Source: Marisimplicoccus sp038110465 | GTDB lineage: Bacteria; Bacteroidota; Bacteroidia; Flavobacteriales; Flavobacteriaceae | Length of the DNA: 64,000 nucleotides | Assembly (NCBI GenBank): GCA_038110465.1 | Contig: JAYNJU010000003.1 | Location: 1 to 64,000 of the forward strand | Direction: 5' to 3' | Shown: positions 16,643-26,089 of the stretch, one piece after another | How the letters are laid out: each line of letters starts with the position of its first letter | Position numbering within the stretch: position 1 is the first letter of the stretch | Notes under the pieces: model-generated | The model's input: only the letters and a program-made list of their open reading frames with translations | Told to the model about the DNA's origin: nothing | The model's database searches: none | Made by a program: the position numbers and the translations under genes

Positions 16643-17349
16643 ATATACCTAATCACATAGCAATAATAATGGATGGAAATGGTAGATGGGCTGAACAAAA
16701 GGGTCTCCCTAGATTATTTGGACATCAGAGTGGTGTAAATTCAGTAAAAAAAGTAGTTGAAGTAGCTAGAAAAAATAAGATCAATTATCTTACTTTATAC
16801 GCATTCTCTCAAGAAAATTGGAATAGACCAAAAGAGGAAATAGGTACTTTAATGAAACTTCTTGTGGAAACACTAAGAGATGAGTTTGAAGACTTATTGA
16901 GTAATAATATTAAGCTCAATGCAATTGGTAATTTAAGTTTACTTCCCGTTAATGTTCAAAAGGAATTAAAAGATATTATTTTTGAAACTTCTAATAATAG
17001 TGGAATGACATTGACATTAGCACTAAGTTATGGTTCAAGACAAGAATTAATTAATGCTGTAAAGGAAATCTCATTAAAAGTTAAAAATGATTTGATAGAT
17101 GTTGAAAAAATAGATGATTCATTAATTAAAAATAATCTATACAACCCTAATCTACCTGATGTTGATTTATTAATTAGAACTAGTGGAGAAAAAAGAATTA
17201 GTAACTTTTTATTATGGCAAATTGCTTATTCAGAACTTTATTTTACTGATAAATATTGGCCAGATTTTGATGAGAATGAATTTACTAATGCTTTAATTGA
17301 ATATAAAAAAAGAGAAAGAAGATTTGGAAAAACAAGTAAACAGCTTTAA
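16639..17349 (+). CDS. uppS: Undecaprenyl diphosphate synthase
   Basis: 236 residues. It has the catalytic IMDGNGRWA (about 10-18) and GHQSGV, YLTLYAFSQENW (about 50-61), and the C-terminal LLIRTSGEKRISNFLLWQ and YSELYF motifs. The enzyme elongates farnesyl diphosphate to the C55 lipid carrier of peptidoglycan and glycans. The start is TTG at 16639, overlapping the nadK stop; no ATG or GTG fits, and the sequence MNIPNHIAIIMDG aligns with the family. The 3' end overlaps the likely start region of bamA. Confidence 0.96.
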   Translation: MNIPNHIAIIMDGNGRWAEQKGLPRLFGHQSGVNSVKKVVEVARKNKINYLTLYAFSQENWNRPKEEIGTLMKLLVETLRDEFEDLLSNNIKLNAIGNLSLLPVNVQKELKDIIFETSNNSGMTLTLALSYGSRQELINAVKEISLKVKNDLIDVEKIDDSLIKNNLYNPNLPDVDLLIRTSGEKRISNFLLWQIAYSELYFTDKYWPDFDENEFTNALIEYKKRERRFGKTSKQL

Positions 17350-19870
17350 AAGATTATTCATACTAAATACCTGCGTTCTTTTGCTTTTCTCTGGAACGCT
17401 ATTTTCTCAAGATGAGTTCAGAAAAGGTGGAACCTACGTAATAGATACAGTTACAGTTGTTGGGTTAAAGAATTTTAGTGATAGGACTGTTGTAACTTAC
17501 AGTGGACTTAGACAAGGACAATCTATTCAAGTTCCAGGTGAAGAAATAAGTGCCATTTTAAAAAAGCTCTGGAATCTTGAATTATTTAGTAATGTAGACT
17601 TATATGTTACTGATGTCATTAATGGAGAAATAAAGTTAGAAATTAATGTTGAGGAGCTTCCTACACTTTTAAATTTTAATATTAATGGTGTTAAAAGAAG
17701 TAAAGCTGAAACATTTGAAAAAGAAACTGAACTTTCTGAAGGAAAAAGATTATCTGAAAGTTTTTTAACAAATACTAAAAACTACATTCAAGATGATCTA
17801 AAAAAGACTGGATATCTTAACTCTAAAGTTAATATAGTCTCAGTTCCTGATTCAGTAGGGTCAAACAAGATAAATTTAAATATCAATATTGACAAAGGTG
17901 AAAGAATAAAGATTAGAGATATCAGCTTTGATGGTAATGATATATTTGGTGATGGTAAATTACGGTCAAAACTAAAAAAGACAAAGAAAAAATTTCCAAT
18001 CAGATTTTGGAAAAAATCAAAATTGATTGAATCAGAATATCAAGAAGACAAAGAAAATTTAATTTCCTTTTATAAGGAAAAAGGTTACAGAGATGCTAGA
18101 ATTGAGTTTGATACAATTCATATAAATGATGAAAAGACTATTGATTTAAAACTAAATATAGACGAAGGTAATAGGTACTATTTTGGTGATATAGACTATA
18201 TAGGGAACAGCTCATACACAGACTTTCAGTTAGATCAAATTTTAGGAATAAAAAAAGGTGATGGTTATAATGGAGTTTTATTAAAAGAGAGAATTCAGGA
18301 TGATAATCCAGACGCAAATGATTTATCAAATCTTTATCAAAATAGTGGGTATTTATTTTCTTCAGTTAATGCAGTAGAAGTGAGTGCTGAAAATGATACT
18401 ATTGATTTTGAAATAAGAATTAATGAAGGTAAGCTTGCCAGTTTCAATAAAATTTCTGTTGTTGGAAATACAAAAACTAACGATAATGTAATTTTCCGTG
18501 AATTAAGAATAAAGCCTGGTGAACTTTACAGTAAAGATAAAGTTGTTAGAACAATTAGGGAAGTTGGTCAGTTAGGATTCTTTGATGCTGAAAATATCAG
18601 TCCAGATTTTAAGAATGTAGACCCAAATCTTGGTACAGTAGATATTGAATTAGGACTTACTGAAGCAGGAGCTTCACAAATTGAATTACAAGGAGGTTAT
18701 GGTGGTGGAGGTTTTATAGGCACTTTAGGTCTTGCATTTAATAATTTTTCAACTAAAAATTTAAAAAACAGAAAAGCTTGGAGGCCACTTCCAATGGGTG
18801 ATGGCCAAACACTTGCTATTAGATTGCAAACAAGCTCATTCTATAGCACATATAGTTTTAATTTTGTTGAACCTTGGTTTGGTGGAAGAGAGCCTGTTCA
18901 ATTTTCTTTATCACTATCTTCAACAACTCAATATAGATATGATTATTTTACTAGAAGAGCTGATAAAAGTCAGTCTTTTAAAATAAATGGTTTTAATCTT
19001 GGTATAGCAAAAAGACTCAGAGTTCCTGATGATTATTTTGTCCTTTCTCAATCTATTTCATATCAATATTATAATTTGAATAATTATTATACGGGGTTAT
19101 TCACTTTTGGTGACGGAGAATCACATAATATAGCATACAATATTGCCTTATCAAGAAATAATACATTCACTAACCCTATTTTTCCTGTTGGAGGATCTCA
19201 ATTTACTTTAAGTGCAAGATTATCTCCACCATATTCTCTAATTACTGGAGATGATTTTTCTGATATTAACGAACGACCACAATATCAAGATAGAAATGGT
19301 AACCCTATACAATCTGAAATTGATCAAGCTAAATACAGGTGGTTAGAATTTTACAAAGTAAAATTTGATGGAAGCTGGTATACAAGATTATTTGGGAAAT
19401 TTGTTTTGAAAGCTCAAACTGACTTTGGATTTCTAGGTACATATAATAATAATAAAGGAAATATACCATTTGAAAGGTTCTTTTTAGGGGGTGATGGTAT
19501 GATGCAATATGCTTTAGATGGTAGAGAGACCATTGCACTTAGGGGTTATGAAAACCAATCTTTATCTAGTAGAGATGGTTCGATTATTTACAATAAGTTT
19601 TCTTTAGAACTCAGGTATCCTATTTCTTTAAAACCATCTGCCTCAGTTTATGCACTTAGTTTTTTAGAAGCTGGAAACGGTTTTGATAATTTTAAGGATT
19701 ATAGTCCATTTAATGTAAAAAGATCTGCTGGTTTAGGGGTAAGAGTTTTTATGCCAGCTTTTGGTCTATTAGGTATTGACTTTGGATATGGTTTTGATAG
19801 TGATAATCAATCAAATACAGGTCAAGCTTCTGGTTGGCAAACTCACTTTGTAATAGGTCAACAATTTTAA
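17297..19870 (+). CDS. bamA: Outer-membrane protein assembly factor BamA
   Basis: 857 residues from a TTG at 17297. Successive POTRA domains occupy about residues 45-450 (repeated short beta-alpha-alpha-beta units such as IDTVTVVGLKNFSD, FNKISVVGNTKTND). A C-terminal barrel (about 480-857) follows and ends with an aromatic residue (GQQF), the usual insertion signal. The signal peptide is about residues 18-38 (RLFILNTCVLLLFSGTLFSQ). The start is uncertain: no ATG or GTG lies before the signal peptide, and the TTG is 53 bp inside uppS. BamA inserts beta-barrels into the outer membrane. The neighbour ompH encodes the periplasmic chaperone serving the same pathway. Confidence 0.95.
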   Translation: MNIKKEKEDLEKQVNSFKRLFILNTCVLLLFSGTLFSQDEFRKGGTYVIDTVTVVGLKNFSDRTVVTYSGLRQGQSIQVPGEEISAILKKLWNLELFSNVDLYVTDVINGEIKLEINVEELPTLLNFNINGVKRSKAETFEKETELSEGKRLSESFLTNTKNYIQDDLKKTGYLNSKVNIVSVPDSVGSNKINLNINIDKGERIKIRDISFDGNDIFGDGKLRSKLKKTKKKFPIRFWKKSKLIESEYQEDKENLISFYKEKGYRDARIEFDTIHINDEKTIDLKLNIDEGNRYYFGDIDYIGNSSYTDFQLDQILGIKKGDGYNGVLLKERIQDDNPDANDLSNLYQNSGYLFSSVNAVEVSAENDTIDFEIRINEGKLASFNKISVVGNTKTNDNVIFRELRIKPGELYSKDKVVRTIREVGQLGFFDAENISPDFKNVDPNLGTVDIELGLTEAGASQIELQGGYGGGGFIGTLGLAFNNFSTKNLKNRKAWRPLPMGDGQTLAIRLQTSSFYSTYSFNFVEPWFGGREPVQFSLSLSSTTQYRYDYFTRRADKSQSFKINGFNLGIAKRLRVPDDYFVLSQSISYQYYNLNNYYTGLFTFGDGESHNIAYNIALSRNNTFTNPIFPVGGSQFTLSARLSPPYSLITGDDFSDINERPQYQDRNGNPIQSEIDQAKYRWLEFYKVKFDGSWYTRLFGKFVLKAQTDFGFLGTYNNNKGNIPFERFFLGGDGMMQYALDGRETIALRGYENQSLSSRDGSIIYNKFSLELRYPISLKPSASVYALSFLEAGNGFDNFKDYSPFNVKRSAGLGVRVFMPAFGLLGIDFGYGFDSDNQSNTGQASGWQTHFVIGQQF

Positions 19871-19920
19871 TTAATATTTGAATAAAAATTCCGATATTGC
19901 AACCGCAAATAATAACAGAT

Positions 19921-20427
19921 ATGAAATCATTATTTAAGTTAATCACTTTTGCACTTTTAACTTTTTCTCCAATCAGTCTAAGTGCCCAATCAAATGTTGC
20001 TCATATTAATGTTCAACAACTAATTAGTGAAATGCCTGAAGTTATAGCAGCTCAAAATGAACTTGCAAAACTTGAGAAAGATTATACTACTCAAATAGAT
20101 AATGCTTTTAAAGAGTTTCAGACTAAGGCTCAAACATATTCAGCTGATGCAGCAAATCAAACTGATGTTACAAATCAAGCTAGGCAAAAAGAGCTTGAAA
20201 GTATGCAAACTAACCTACAAGAGTTTAGAGACTCTGCAGCTCAAGAGCTTCAAAAAAAGCAAATGGATCTAATGTCTCCACTTCTTGAAAAGGCTAGAAA
20301 TGCAATTACTAAGGTTGGTAAAGATCAGGGATTTGATTATGTTATCGATTCAAGCCCTAATGGAGGATTAATTTTAGCAGAAGGTAAAGATCTTTTGGCA
20401 GATGTTAAAAGAGAATTAGGTTTCTAG
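19921..20427 (+). CDS. OmpH/Skp-family periplasmic chaperone
   Basis: 168 residues from the ATG at 19921, chosen over an upstream TTG (19897) because it begins directly with a signal peptide (MKSLFKLITFALLTF...LSAQ). The mature protein starts SNVAHINVQQLISEMPE, the usual OmpH opening, and then has a long Ala/Gln/Lys/Glu-rich helical region (about 45-130) that forms the coiled-coil 'tentacles', ending LLADVKRELGF. It carries unfolded outer-membrane proteins to BamA, which is encoded just upstream. Many flavobacteria have two ompH copies here; this genome has one. Confidence 0.92.
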   Translation: MKSLFKLITFALLTFSPISLSAQSNVAHINVQQLISEMPEVIAAQNELAKLEKDYTTQIDNAFKEFQTKAQTYSADAANQTDVTNQARQKELESMQTNLQEFRDSAAQELQKKQMDLMSPLLEKARNAITKVGKDQGFDYVIDSSPNGGLILAEGKDLLADVKRELGF

Positions 20428-20435
20428 AAATTTCA

Positions 20436-21086
20436 TTACACATAAGGCTTTTTTACATATAAAGGCTCAAAATAAGCTATATCCTCAAACTTTTTAGCTA
20501 GAAATCTATTATATGATAGATCTATCATTTTTAATGATGAAATAGTTTGTTTTTGTATATTTTCACTCGTAATAATACTCTCTAAATATTTAAAAGATAA
20601 TTCATCATTAACAACAATAGTTGAAATATTATCTAATGATTTTAAAAATTTATCATCAATTATTTTAATAGAAGGAGGCTGTAATTCATTAAGACTTTTA
20701 TCAAAAACTGAGTTATAAAATGTTTTACCCTTATCATTAATTAGAGATAAAATATTTCCATCTTTTTTTTTGACAGAATTAGCTAAAATCTTTAATGAAG
20801 ATAAACCAATTAAATTAGTATTATATGGGAAGCATAATCCCTTTGCAACTGAAAACCCAATTCTTAATCCAGTAAATGATCCTGGTCCAACTCCAATTGC
20901 AACCGAAGATAAGTCCTTAACACTGAGATTATTTTGATCTAACAAATTTTTGATTGAGCCTGTTAGAAGTTCAGAGTGCCTGAATTTTTCTTCCTCATGA
21001 TCAAAATTACATAATAGACTACCATTTTGAGAAATTGATACAGAGCAATTTTTACTTGATGTCTCTATATTTAGAATTAATGACAC
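20436..21086 (-). CDS. tsaB: tRNA threonylcarbamoyladenosine biosynthesis protein TsaB
   Basis: 216 residues. It has the N-terminal ASKHA-fold start ILNIETSSKNCSVSI (4-18), FRHSELL and the family motif GVGPGSFTGLRIG (65-77). TsaB is the partner of TsaD in making t6A37 on ANN-decoding tRNAs; it lacks catalytic metal ligands itself. Its 3' end faces ompH, with 8 bp between the two stops. It is 15 bp downstream of the TolC gene and may be the last gene of that minus-strand run. Confidence 0.93.
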   Translation of the reverse strand: MSLILNIETSSKNCSVSISQNGSLLCNFDHEEEKFRHSELLTGSIKNLLDQNNLSVKDLSSVAIGVGPGSFTGLRIGFSVAKGLCFPYNTNLIGLSSLKILANSVKKKDGNILSLINDKGKTFYNSVFDKSLNELQPPSIKIIDDKFLKSLDNISTIVVNDELSFKYLESIITSENIQKQTISSLKMIDLSYNRFLAKKFEDIAYFEPLYVKKPYV

Positions 21087-21101
21087 CTTATTAAAAGTTA
21101 A

Positions 21102-22427
21102 TTAATTAGGAATTGATAGAGGAAGACCAAAATAGAATTCTAAGACTTTCAATTTAAAAATATAGTCAAATTTTGCTCTTATATTTTCAGAAATAGCTGA
21201 TTCATATCTTTGCTTGGACTGAACATATTCAAATGAATTTACAGAACCTAAAAGAAATCTATTTGAAATATCATCAAACGCATTTTTCAATGATTCAAGA
21301 GTTTTGTTAGAAGCTTCATAAAGCTTAATAGCTCCTTTTAAATCATTGTATGCTTCATTTATAGAATTCTCAAGATTTAGTTTTTCTTGTTCATAAGCAT
21401 TTTTTAGTCTATCAAGATTAACTTTACTTCTTTCAACATTATTTCTGACCTGACTTCCCTGAAAAATTGGAATATTTAATGCAAGCCCATAACCTTGTCC
21501 TTTATTCAAATCAAACTGATCTTCAAAGCTAGGCAGATTGTCAAGATAAGCTATTCTTGTATTCCACTGATAAAAAGAAGATATTGATGGCTGTAATTGA
21601 GATTTTGAAATTTGAATATCTTTTTCAGCAATAGAAATATTTGTTTCAGCTAGCTTTATATCATTTCTAAATGTTAAAGCTTTATTTAAAATTTCTTTTG
21701 GACTTTTTTCTAAAATACTAGAAAAAGGAATACTAAAATCTTCATTTGCTATTTCGAAGCTTTCAAAGTCTTCAATCAATAAAAGTTGTGCAAGGTTAAG
21801 TTTTGAATTTCTATAATTATTCTCAGCTTGAACTACACTTTGTTCTTGAGAAGCAAGATTAGCTTCTATTTCAAAAATTTGTCTTGGAGCAAATACTCCT
21901 GTTGAAATTAAATCTTTTGTTCTTTCATATTCTACTTTAGTAATTTCCAACTGAGATTTTTGAACTTTTAGAATTTCACCGTTAAACATTATTTGCAAAT
22001 AAGCATTAGCAACAAATAGTTTTATATCATCTTTTATATCATCCAATTCATATTTAGAAGCTAGTATCTCTAAGTTTGCTCTATGAAGTTGATAAATATT
22101 TCTAAAACCATTATATACATCTAATCCAAGCCCGGCGCTCATTGATGAATACTGAGTAGTAATATCTTCAATAACATTAGTAGTTATATTAACTCCCCTT
22201 CCAATATTCCATTGATGATTGGCTGAAGCCGATACTCTAGGAAGAAAACTTCCGATTGCATCCGATTTATTTATTTCTGAGTTGATAAGATTTAACTCAG
22301 ATTGCTTAATACTAATATTTTTTTCAATAGCCATTTCTACAGCATCTTCGAGAGATAGAATATAATCTCCAGATTGAGAAAATGCAATGGAAGAAAAAAG
22401 TAAACTTGTAAATAAAAATTTCTTCAT
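21102..22427 (-). CDS. TolC-family outer-membrane efflux protein
   Basis: About 441 residues from the ATG at 22425-22427, chosen because it begins with a signal peptide (MKKFLFTSLLFSSIAFSQ); an in-frame ATG 51 bp upstream lies inside the preceding gene and adds a non-signal leader. Two OEP repeats are visible (about 25-220 and 230-430), rich in long amphipathic helices and with the repeat signature NxxNAxxDL in weakened form. It forms the trimeric channel for the MacA-MacB-like pump encoded just upstream. Start is 10 bp after the MacA-like stop. Confidence 0.92.
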   Translation of the reverse strand: MKKFLFTSLLFSSIAFSQSGDYILSLEDAVEMAIEKNISIKQSELNLINSEINKSDAIGSFLPRVSASANHQWNIGRGVNITTNVIEDITTQYSSMSAGLGLDVYNGFRNIYQLHRANLEILASKYELDDIKDDIKLFVANAYLQIMFNGEILKVQKSQLEITKVEYERTKDLISTGVFAPRQIFEIEANLASQEQSVVQAENNYRNSKLNLAQLLLIEDFESFEIANEDFSIPFSSILEKSPKEILNKALTFRNDIKLAETNISIAEKDIQISKSQLQPSISSFYQWNTRIAYLDNLPSFEDQFDLNKGQGYGLALNIPIFQGSQVRNNVERSKVNLDRLKNAYEQEKLNLENSINEAYNDLKGAIKLYEASNKTLESLKNAFDDISNRFLLGSVNSFEYVQSKQRYESAISENIRAKFDYIFKLKVLEFYFGLPLSIPN

Positions 22428-22437
22428 AATTTCTGTT

Positions 22438-23571
22438 TTAATCTCTGAACTCATCAAAAGCAGATTCTTCTGGTTCAATTTTTATAGGCTCTGTTTTATT
22501 CCAAATTTTAATCTTATCGGTAATTTCTATTCCAGATAATATTTCTACAATAATTCCATCAGACAATCCTATTTGGATATCTTTTCTTTCAAAGTTCTGG
22601 TCAGAAGTCTCTACTTCAACGTAAGGCTGCTGAGTTCTTCTATCAAACTGAAGTAAAGATTCATATATTACTAAAATATCTTCCCTGTTATCCACAACCA
22701 GTGATCCATTAGCACTATAACCCGCTCTAACGAATGAATCTTCATCTAAAGTTAAATCGGCTTCTATTTTAAATTGAACTGCTCCACCTTCTTCAGTTCC
22801 CTTTGGTGCTACAAATTTTAATTTAGCTTCAAATTCTTTATTTGGAATTGCTGCCATACTGACTTTTATATCCTGTCCAATTTGAAGTCCTCCAACTTCT
22901 GCTTCATCTACTTTACCCTCAAATATCATTTTATTAAGATCTGCTATAATTGCAACTGATGTACCTGCATTAAAGTTATTAGCAGCTATTACTTGATCAC
23001 CTAATTTAACTGGTATTTCAAGAATTGTTCCTGAAACAGTTGCACGAATGTTAGTATTTGCAGTAGAAGAGCCAGAGACAGAACCTTTTCTAATTATTTC
23101 CAAGTCATTTTCAGCTGCTTTAAGATTTTCTTTAGCAGTGTTAAAACTAAGTTCTAAATCTTCAAATTCTTGTTGAGAAATAATCTGTTTAGAATATAAT
23201 TCCTGAGCTCTTGAAATTTGTTTCTCAGCATTAGCTACATTTAATCTTGCTGCATTTACTTGAGATTGTGCACTATATACTGATCTTTCATCTGGCACAA
23301 CTTTAATTACTGCAATTAAATCTCCATTCTCTACTATATCTCCTTCTTCAACTAATATTTGTTGAATTATTCCGTTAAGTTGTGGTTTAATTTCTACTTC
23401 ATCTTCAGGTATTACAGTTCCTGTAACAACAGAAGTTTTTTGAATACTAGAAGTAAAAGCAGTAGTAGTATCATATTCAATTGCTGACTTACTATTTGTT
23501 CTTACGAAGTATGCAATTGCAAATAAAAAGCCTAGTATTAAAATTATAATTAAGATATTTTTAAGTTTCAT
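22438..23571 (-). CDS. Periplasmic adaptor (MacA/HlyD-type membrane fusion protein)
   Basis: 377 residues. One N-terminal membrane anchor (about 6-23), a barrel/lipoyl half-motif (about 45-75: VEIKPQLNGIIQQILVEEGDIV), a coiled-coil hairpin (about 95-170, with ELYSKQIISQQEF), the second lipoyl half (ATVSGTILEIPVKLGDQV), then beta-barrel and membrane-proximal domains. It links the MacB-type permeases to TolC. Gene order on the minus strand is ATPase, permease, permease, adaptor, TolC, so the complete tripartite efflux system is in one operon. Confidence 0.92.
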   Translation of the reverse strand: MKLKNILIIILILGFLFAIAYFVRTNSKSAIEYDTTTAFTSSIQKTSVVTGTVIPEDEVEIKPQLNGIIQQILVEEGDIVENGDLIAVIKVVPDERSVYSAQSQVNAARLNVANAEKQISRAQELYSKQIISQQEFEDLELSFNTAKENLKAAENDLEIIRKGSVSGSSTANTNIRATVSGTILEIPVKLGDQVIAANNFNAGTSVAIIADLNKMIFEGKVDEAEVGGLQIGQDIKVSMAAIPNKEFEAKLKFVAPKGTEEGGAVQFKIEADLTLDEDSFVRAGYSANGSLVVDNREDILVIYESLLQFDRRTQQPYVEVETSDQNFERKDIQIGLSDGIIVEILSGIEITDKIKIWNKTEPIKIEPEESAFDEFRD

Positions 23572-23589
23572 TTTATTTAATTTAAATTA

Positions 23590-24864
23590 TTATTCTTCTC
23601 TTAAAGCCTCAATAGGTTTAATGCTAACTGCTCTTTCAGCAGGGATTAATCCAATTAAAGTTCCTAGAGATATCATGATTAAAAAGGCACCAAAAACTAT
23701 TGCAATTGGGACAGTTGGGTTAGTAAATGGAAAATCTTCTAGATTTGCTGTTCCTAAATTTATCATAAACAGTAAAAGTGCTCCAACAATAATACCAATA
23801 ATACCTGCTATAATTGTTAAGAATACAGATTCTAAAACAATTTGAATTTTTACTTCACTTGGAGTAGCCCCAAGTGCTCTTCTAATTCCAAGTTCATTTG
23901 TTCTTTCTTTTACGGCAATTAACATTATGTTTCCTATACCTATTACTCCTGCAAAAATAGTTGCAATTCCAACTACAAGAGATAAAAATACCATTCCCTT
24001 AGTAAACTTTATAATACTTTCAAATAGTGACCCAATATTAAAAGATCCAAAAGCTCTATCATCTTCAGGGGATACAGTTTTTAAAACTTTTAAGTTTGTC
24101 ATCACTATCTCTTCTAGATAATTAGGATTAACATAATCATAACCTGCAATAAACATAAAGCCAAATTCATCTCCCCTATTATAGAGTTTGGCAAAAGTAG
24201 TATAAGGTATAGTAATATCTGAATCTGATCCAAATCCAGACCCTTGTTGAAATTTAGTTACACCTACAATCTTAAAATTAACATCATTAATTCTTATGTA
24301 TTTTCCAATTGGATCTTCACCCTGATCAAATAATCGCTCTTGAGTTCCTTCTCCAATCACGGCAACTTTTCTTTCATATTTTATATCTTCATCATTTATA
24401 TACCTACCTCCATCAAAAATTTTTACAACTGAGATATCAGCATAAACTGGAAAGTTACCAAACACATTAAAAAAATCAGATTTTGTTCCTCGAACAACCA
24501 ATGGAGGTGATCCTGTGAATGCACCAGCCTGAAGACCAGGGGCAATATATTGTATCTCAGGTATTCTGTTTTTTAAATAATCAACATCTGCAAGTTTAAA
24601 CACAGGGAATCTACCCTCTTCAAAACCTTTATAAGGGATTGAAGTCCTCTGAACCCATACTCCCATTGAGTTTTTACTTCTACCGCTAAACGCATCCTCA
24701 AAACCATTCTCTAATCCTTTAGCAGAGCCAGCAAGGGCAATGTATATAAAAATACCCCAAAATACACCTATAGTTGTTATTATAGTTCTAGTTCTATTTT
24801 TTGAAATAGATTCAAAAATTTCATCCCATGTATCTCTATCGAATATTTTTTTTAAGCTATTCAT
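23590..24864 (-). CDS. MacB-type ABC transporter permease (second of a pair)
   Basis: 424 residues. One N-terminal membrane helix (about 22-45), a large periplasmic MacB core domain (about 50-280), then three C-terminal FtsX-type helices with the coupling segment VKERTNELGIRRALGA. It lacks the fused ATPase of E. coli MacB; that is a separate gene (26082-26780). It overlaps the other permease by 8 bp, which suggests a heterodimer. The likely role is exporting a peptide, lipid or drug from the periplasm through TolC; the substrate is unknown. Confidence 0.9.
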   Translation of the reverse strand: MNSLKKIFDRDTWDEIFESISKNRTRTIITTIGVFWGIFIYIALAGSAKGLENGFEDAFSGRSKNSMGVWVQRTSIPYKGFEEGRFPVFKLADVDYLKNRIPEIQYIAPGLQAGAFTGSPPLVVRGTKSDFFNVFGNFPVYADISVVKIFDGGRYINDEDIKYERKVAVIGEGTQERLFDQGEDPIGKYIRINDVNFKIVGVTKFQQGSGFGSDSDITIPYTTFAKLYNRGDEFGFMFIAGYDYVNPNYLEEIVMTNLKVLKTVSPEDDRAFGSFNIGSLFESIIKFTKGMVFLSLVVGIATIFAGVIGIGNIMLIAVKERTNELGIRRALGATPSEVKIQIVLESVFLTIIAGIIGIIVGALLLFMINLGTANLEDFPFTNPTVPIAIVFGAFLIMISLGTLIGLIPAERAVSIKPIEALREE

Positions 24865-26089
24865 CTCTTAATGCTACTATAGGTTTAATCTGAGCCGCTC
24901 GTTTTGCAGGTAAATAACCGGCAATTATTCCAAAAATAATTAATACTAATGTAGCTCCAAATGCTATACTAAAATCAACACCTGCTCTCGTAATAAAATA
25001 ATCTTGTAGTGCACTTGTATCTAGCGAATTTAAAATTAGTATTCCTATAATCATACCAAGAAAACCTGAAAGACCTGTAATAAAAATTGATTCAGTCAAA
25101 ATCATTTTAATGATTTCATCAGGTTGAGCTCCTAAGGCTTTTCTAATACCCAGTTCTTTTGTCCTTTCTTTAACAATAAAAACCATAATATTAGATATTC
25201 CAATTATACCTGCAATTAATGTTCCAATACCAACAAATGTGACTATTATTTGAAGGACATTAGCAAATTGCATTGATCTATTCAATTCATCTGCTACATT
25301 TCTGACTCTAATGCCACTTGGGTCAGAGGGGTCTACTGATTTTCTTTTTTTAAGGAATGATTTAATATCGTCTGATAATTTGATAGCTCCTGAGCCACCA
25401 ATACTTTGATCAAATGTCACAGCTAGAGTGCCTATAACATCAGAACCCTTAAGAATTTGTTGTCTTGTAGTGTAAGGAATTATTAATTTATTTTCTTCAG
25501 TGTCTCCACTTGTATCCTGAAAGACTCCAACAACCTTAAAAGCTCTTGAGCCAAGATTTAAGAATTTACCAATAGGATCTTCATCTTTAAATATATCTCT
25601 AGCTACAAGTCTACCAATGACAACTACTTTATTAAAGTCTTCAATATCTTTTTCGTTAATATATCTACCCTTCATTAACACATGCTTTTCTATCAATTGG
25701 TTTGATGGAGCAACAGCATCTATAGTAAATTGGAATGATTCAAGTTTATACTTAATAGGCTCACTAGCATTTAATCTAGGATTAATATATTCAAGTGAAT
25801 TAGAAAACTCTTCTTTAACTGCTAAAATATCTTCATTCTTCAACTCAATTCTTCTATTAGTTCTAAAACCTCCATATGGCTTTGTAGTTTTTCCAGGGTA
25901 AATAAATATTACATTGTTAGCCTCATTAAGAAATAAGTCACTATATGAGTTTTTTAACCCTTCTCCTAAACCAAAAAGTATTATAAAAATTAATATACCT
26001 AGGGAAACTGTCATACCAGATAATGCAGTTCTAAGTTTATTTTTTTGAATCGACTGAATAATTTCTTTCCAACGTTCTATATTAAACAC
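24857..26089 (-). CDS. MacB-type ABC transporter permease (first of a pair)
   Basis: 410 residues with the same layout as its neighbour: an N-terminal helix (about 20-43), a periplasmic MacB core domain, three C-terminal helices and the coupling helix VKERTKELGIRKALGA. The two permeases clearly diverge outside the FtsX part, so they are not a recent duplication. The start overlaps the end of the ATPase gene by 8 bp and the end overlaps the second permease by 8 bp; such tight coupling fits stoichiometric production of a heterodimer. Confidence 0.9.
   Translation of the reverse strand: MFNIERWKEIIQSIQKNKLRTALSGMTVSLGILIFIILFGLGEGLKNSYSDLFLNEANNVIFIYPGKTTKPYGGFRTNRRIELKNEDILAVKEEFSNSLEYINPRLNASEPIKYKLESFQFTIDAVAPSNQLIEKHVLMKGRYINEKDIEDFNKVVVIGRLVARDIFKDEDPIGKFLNLGSRAFKVVGVFQDTSGDTEENKLIIPYTTRQQILKGSDVIGTLAVTFDQSIGGSGAIKLSDDIKSFLKKRKSVDPSDPSGIRVRNVADELNRSMQFANVLQIIVTFVGIGTLIAGIIGISNIMVFIVKERTKELGIRKALGAQPDEIIKMILTESIFITGLSGFLGMIIGILILNSLDTSALQDYFITRAGVDFSIAFGATLVLIIFGIIAGYLPAKRAAQIKPIVALRDE

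Noticed and set aside
22428..22478. Upstream start for the TolC-family gene
   Set aside because: The added 17 residues precede a perfect signal peptide and lie inside the end of the adaptor gene; the ATG at 22427 with 10-bp spacing is more likely.
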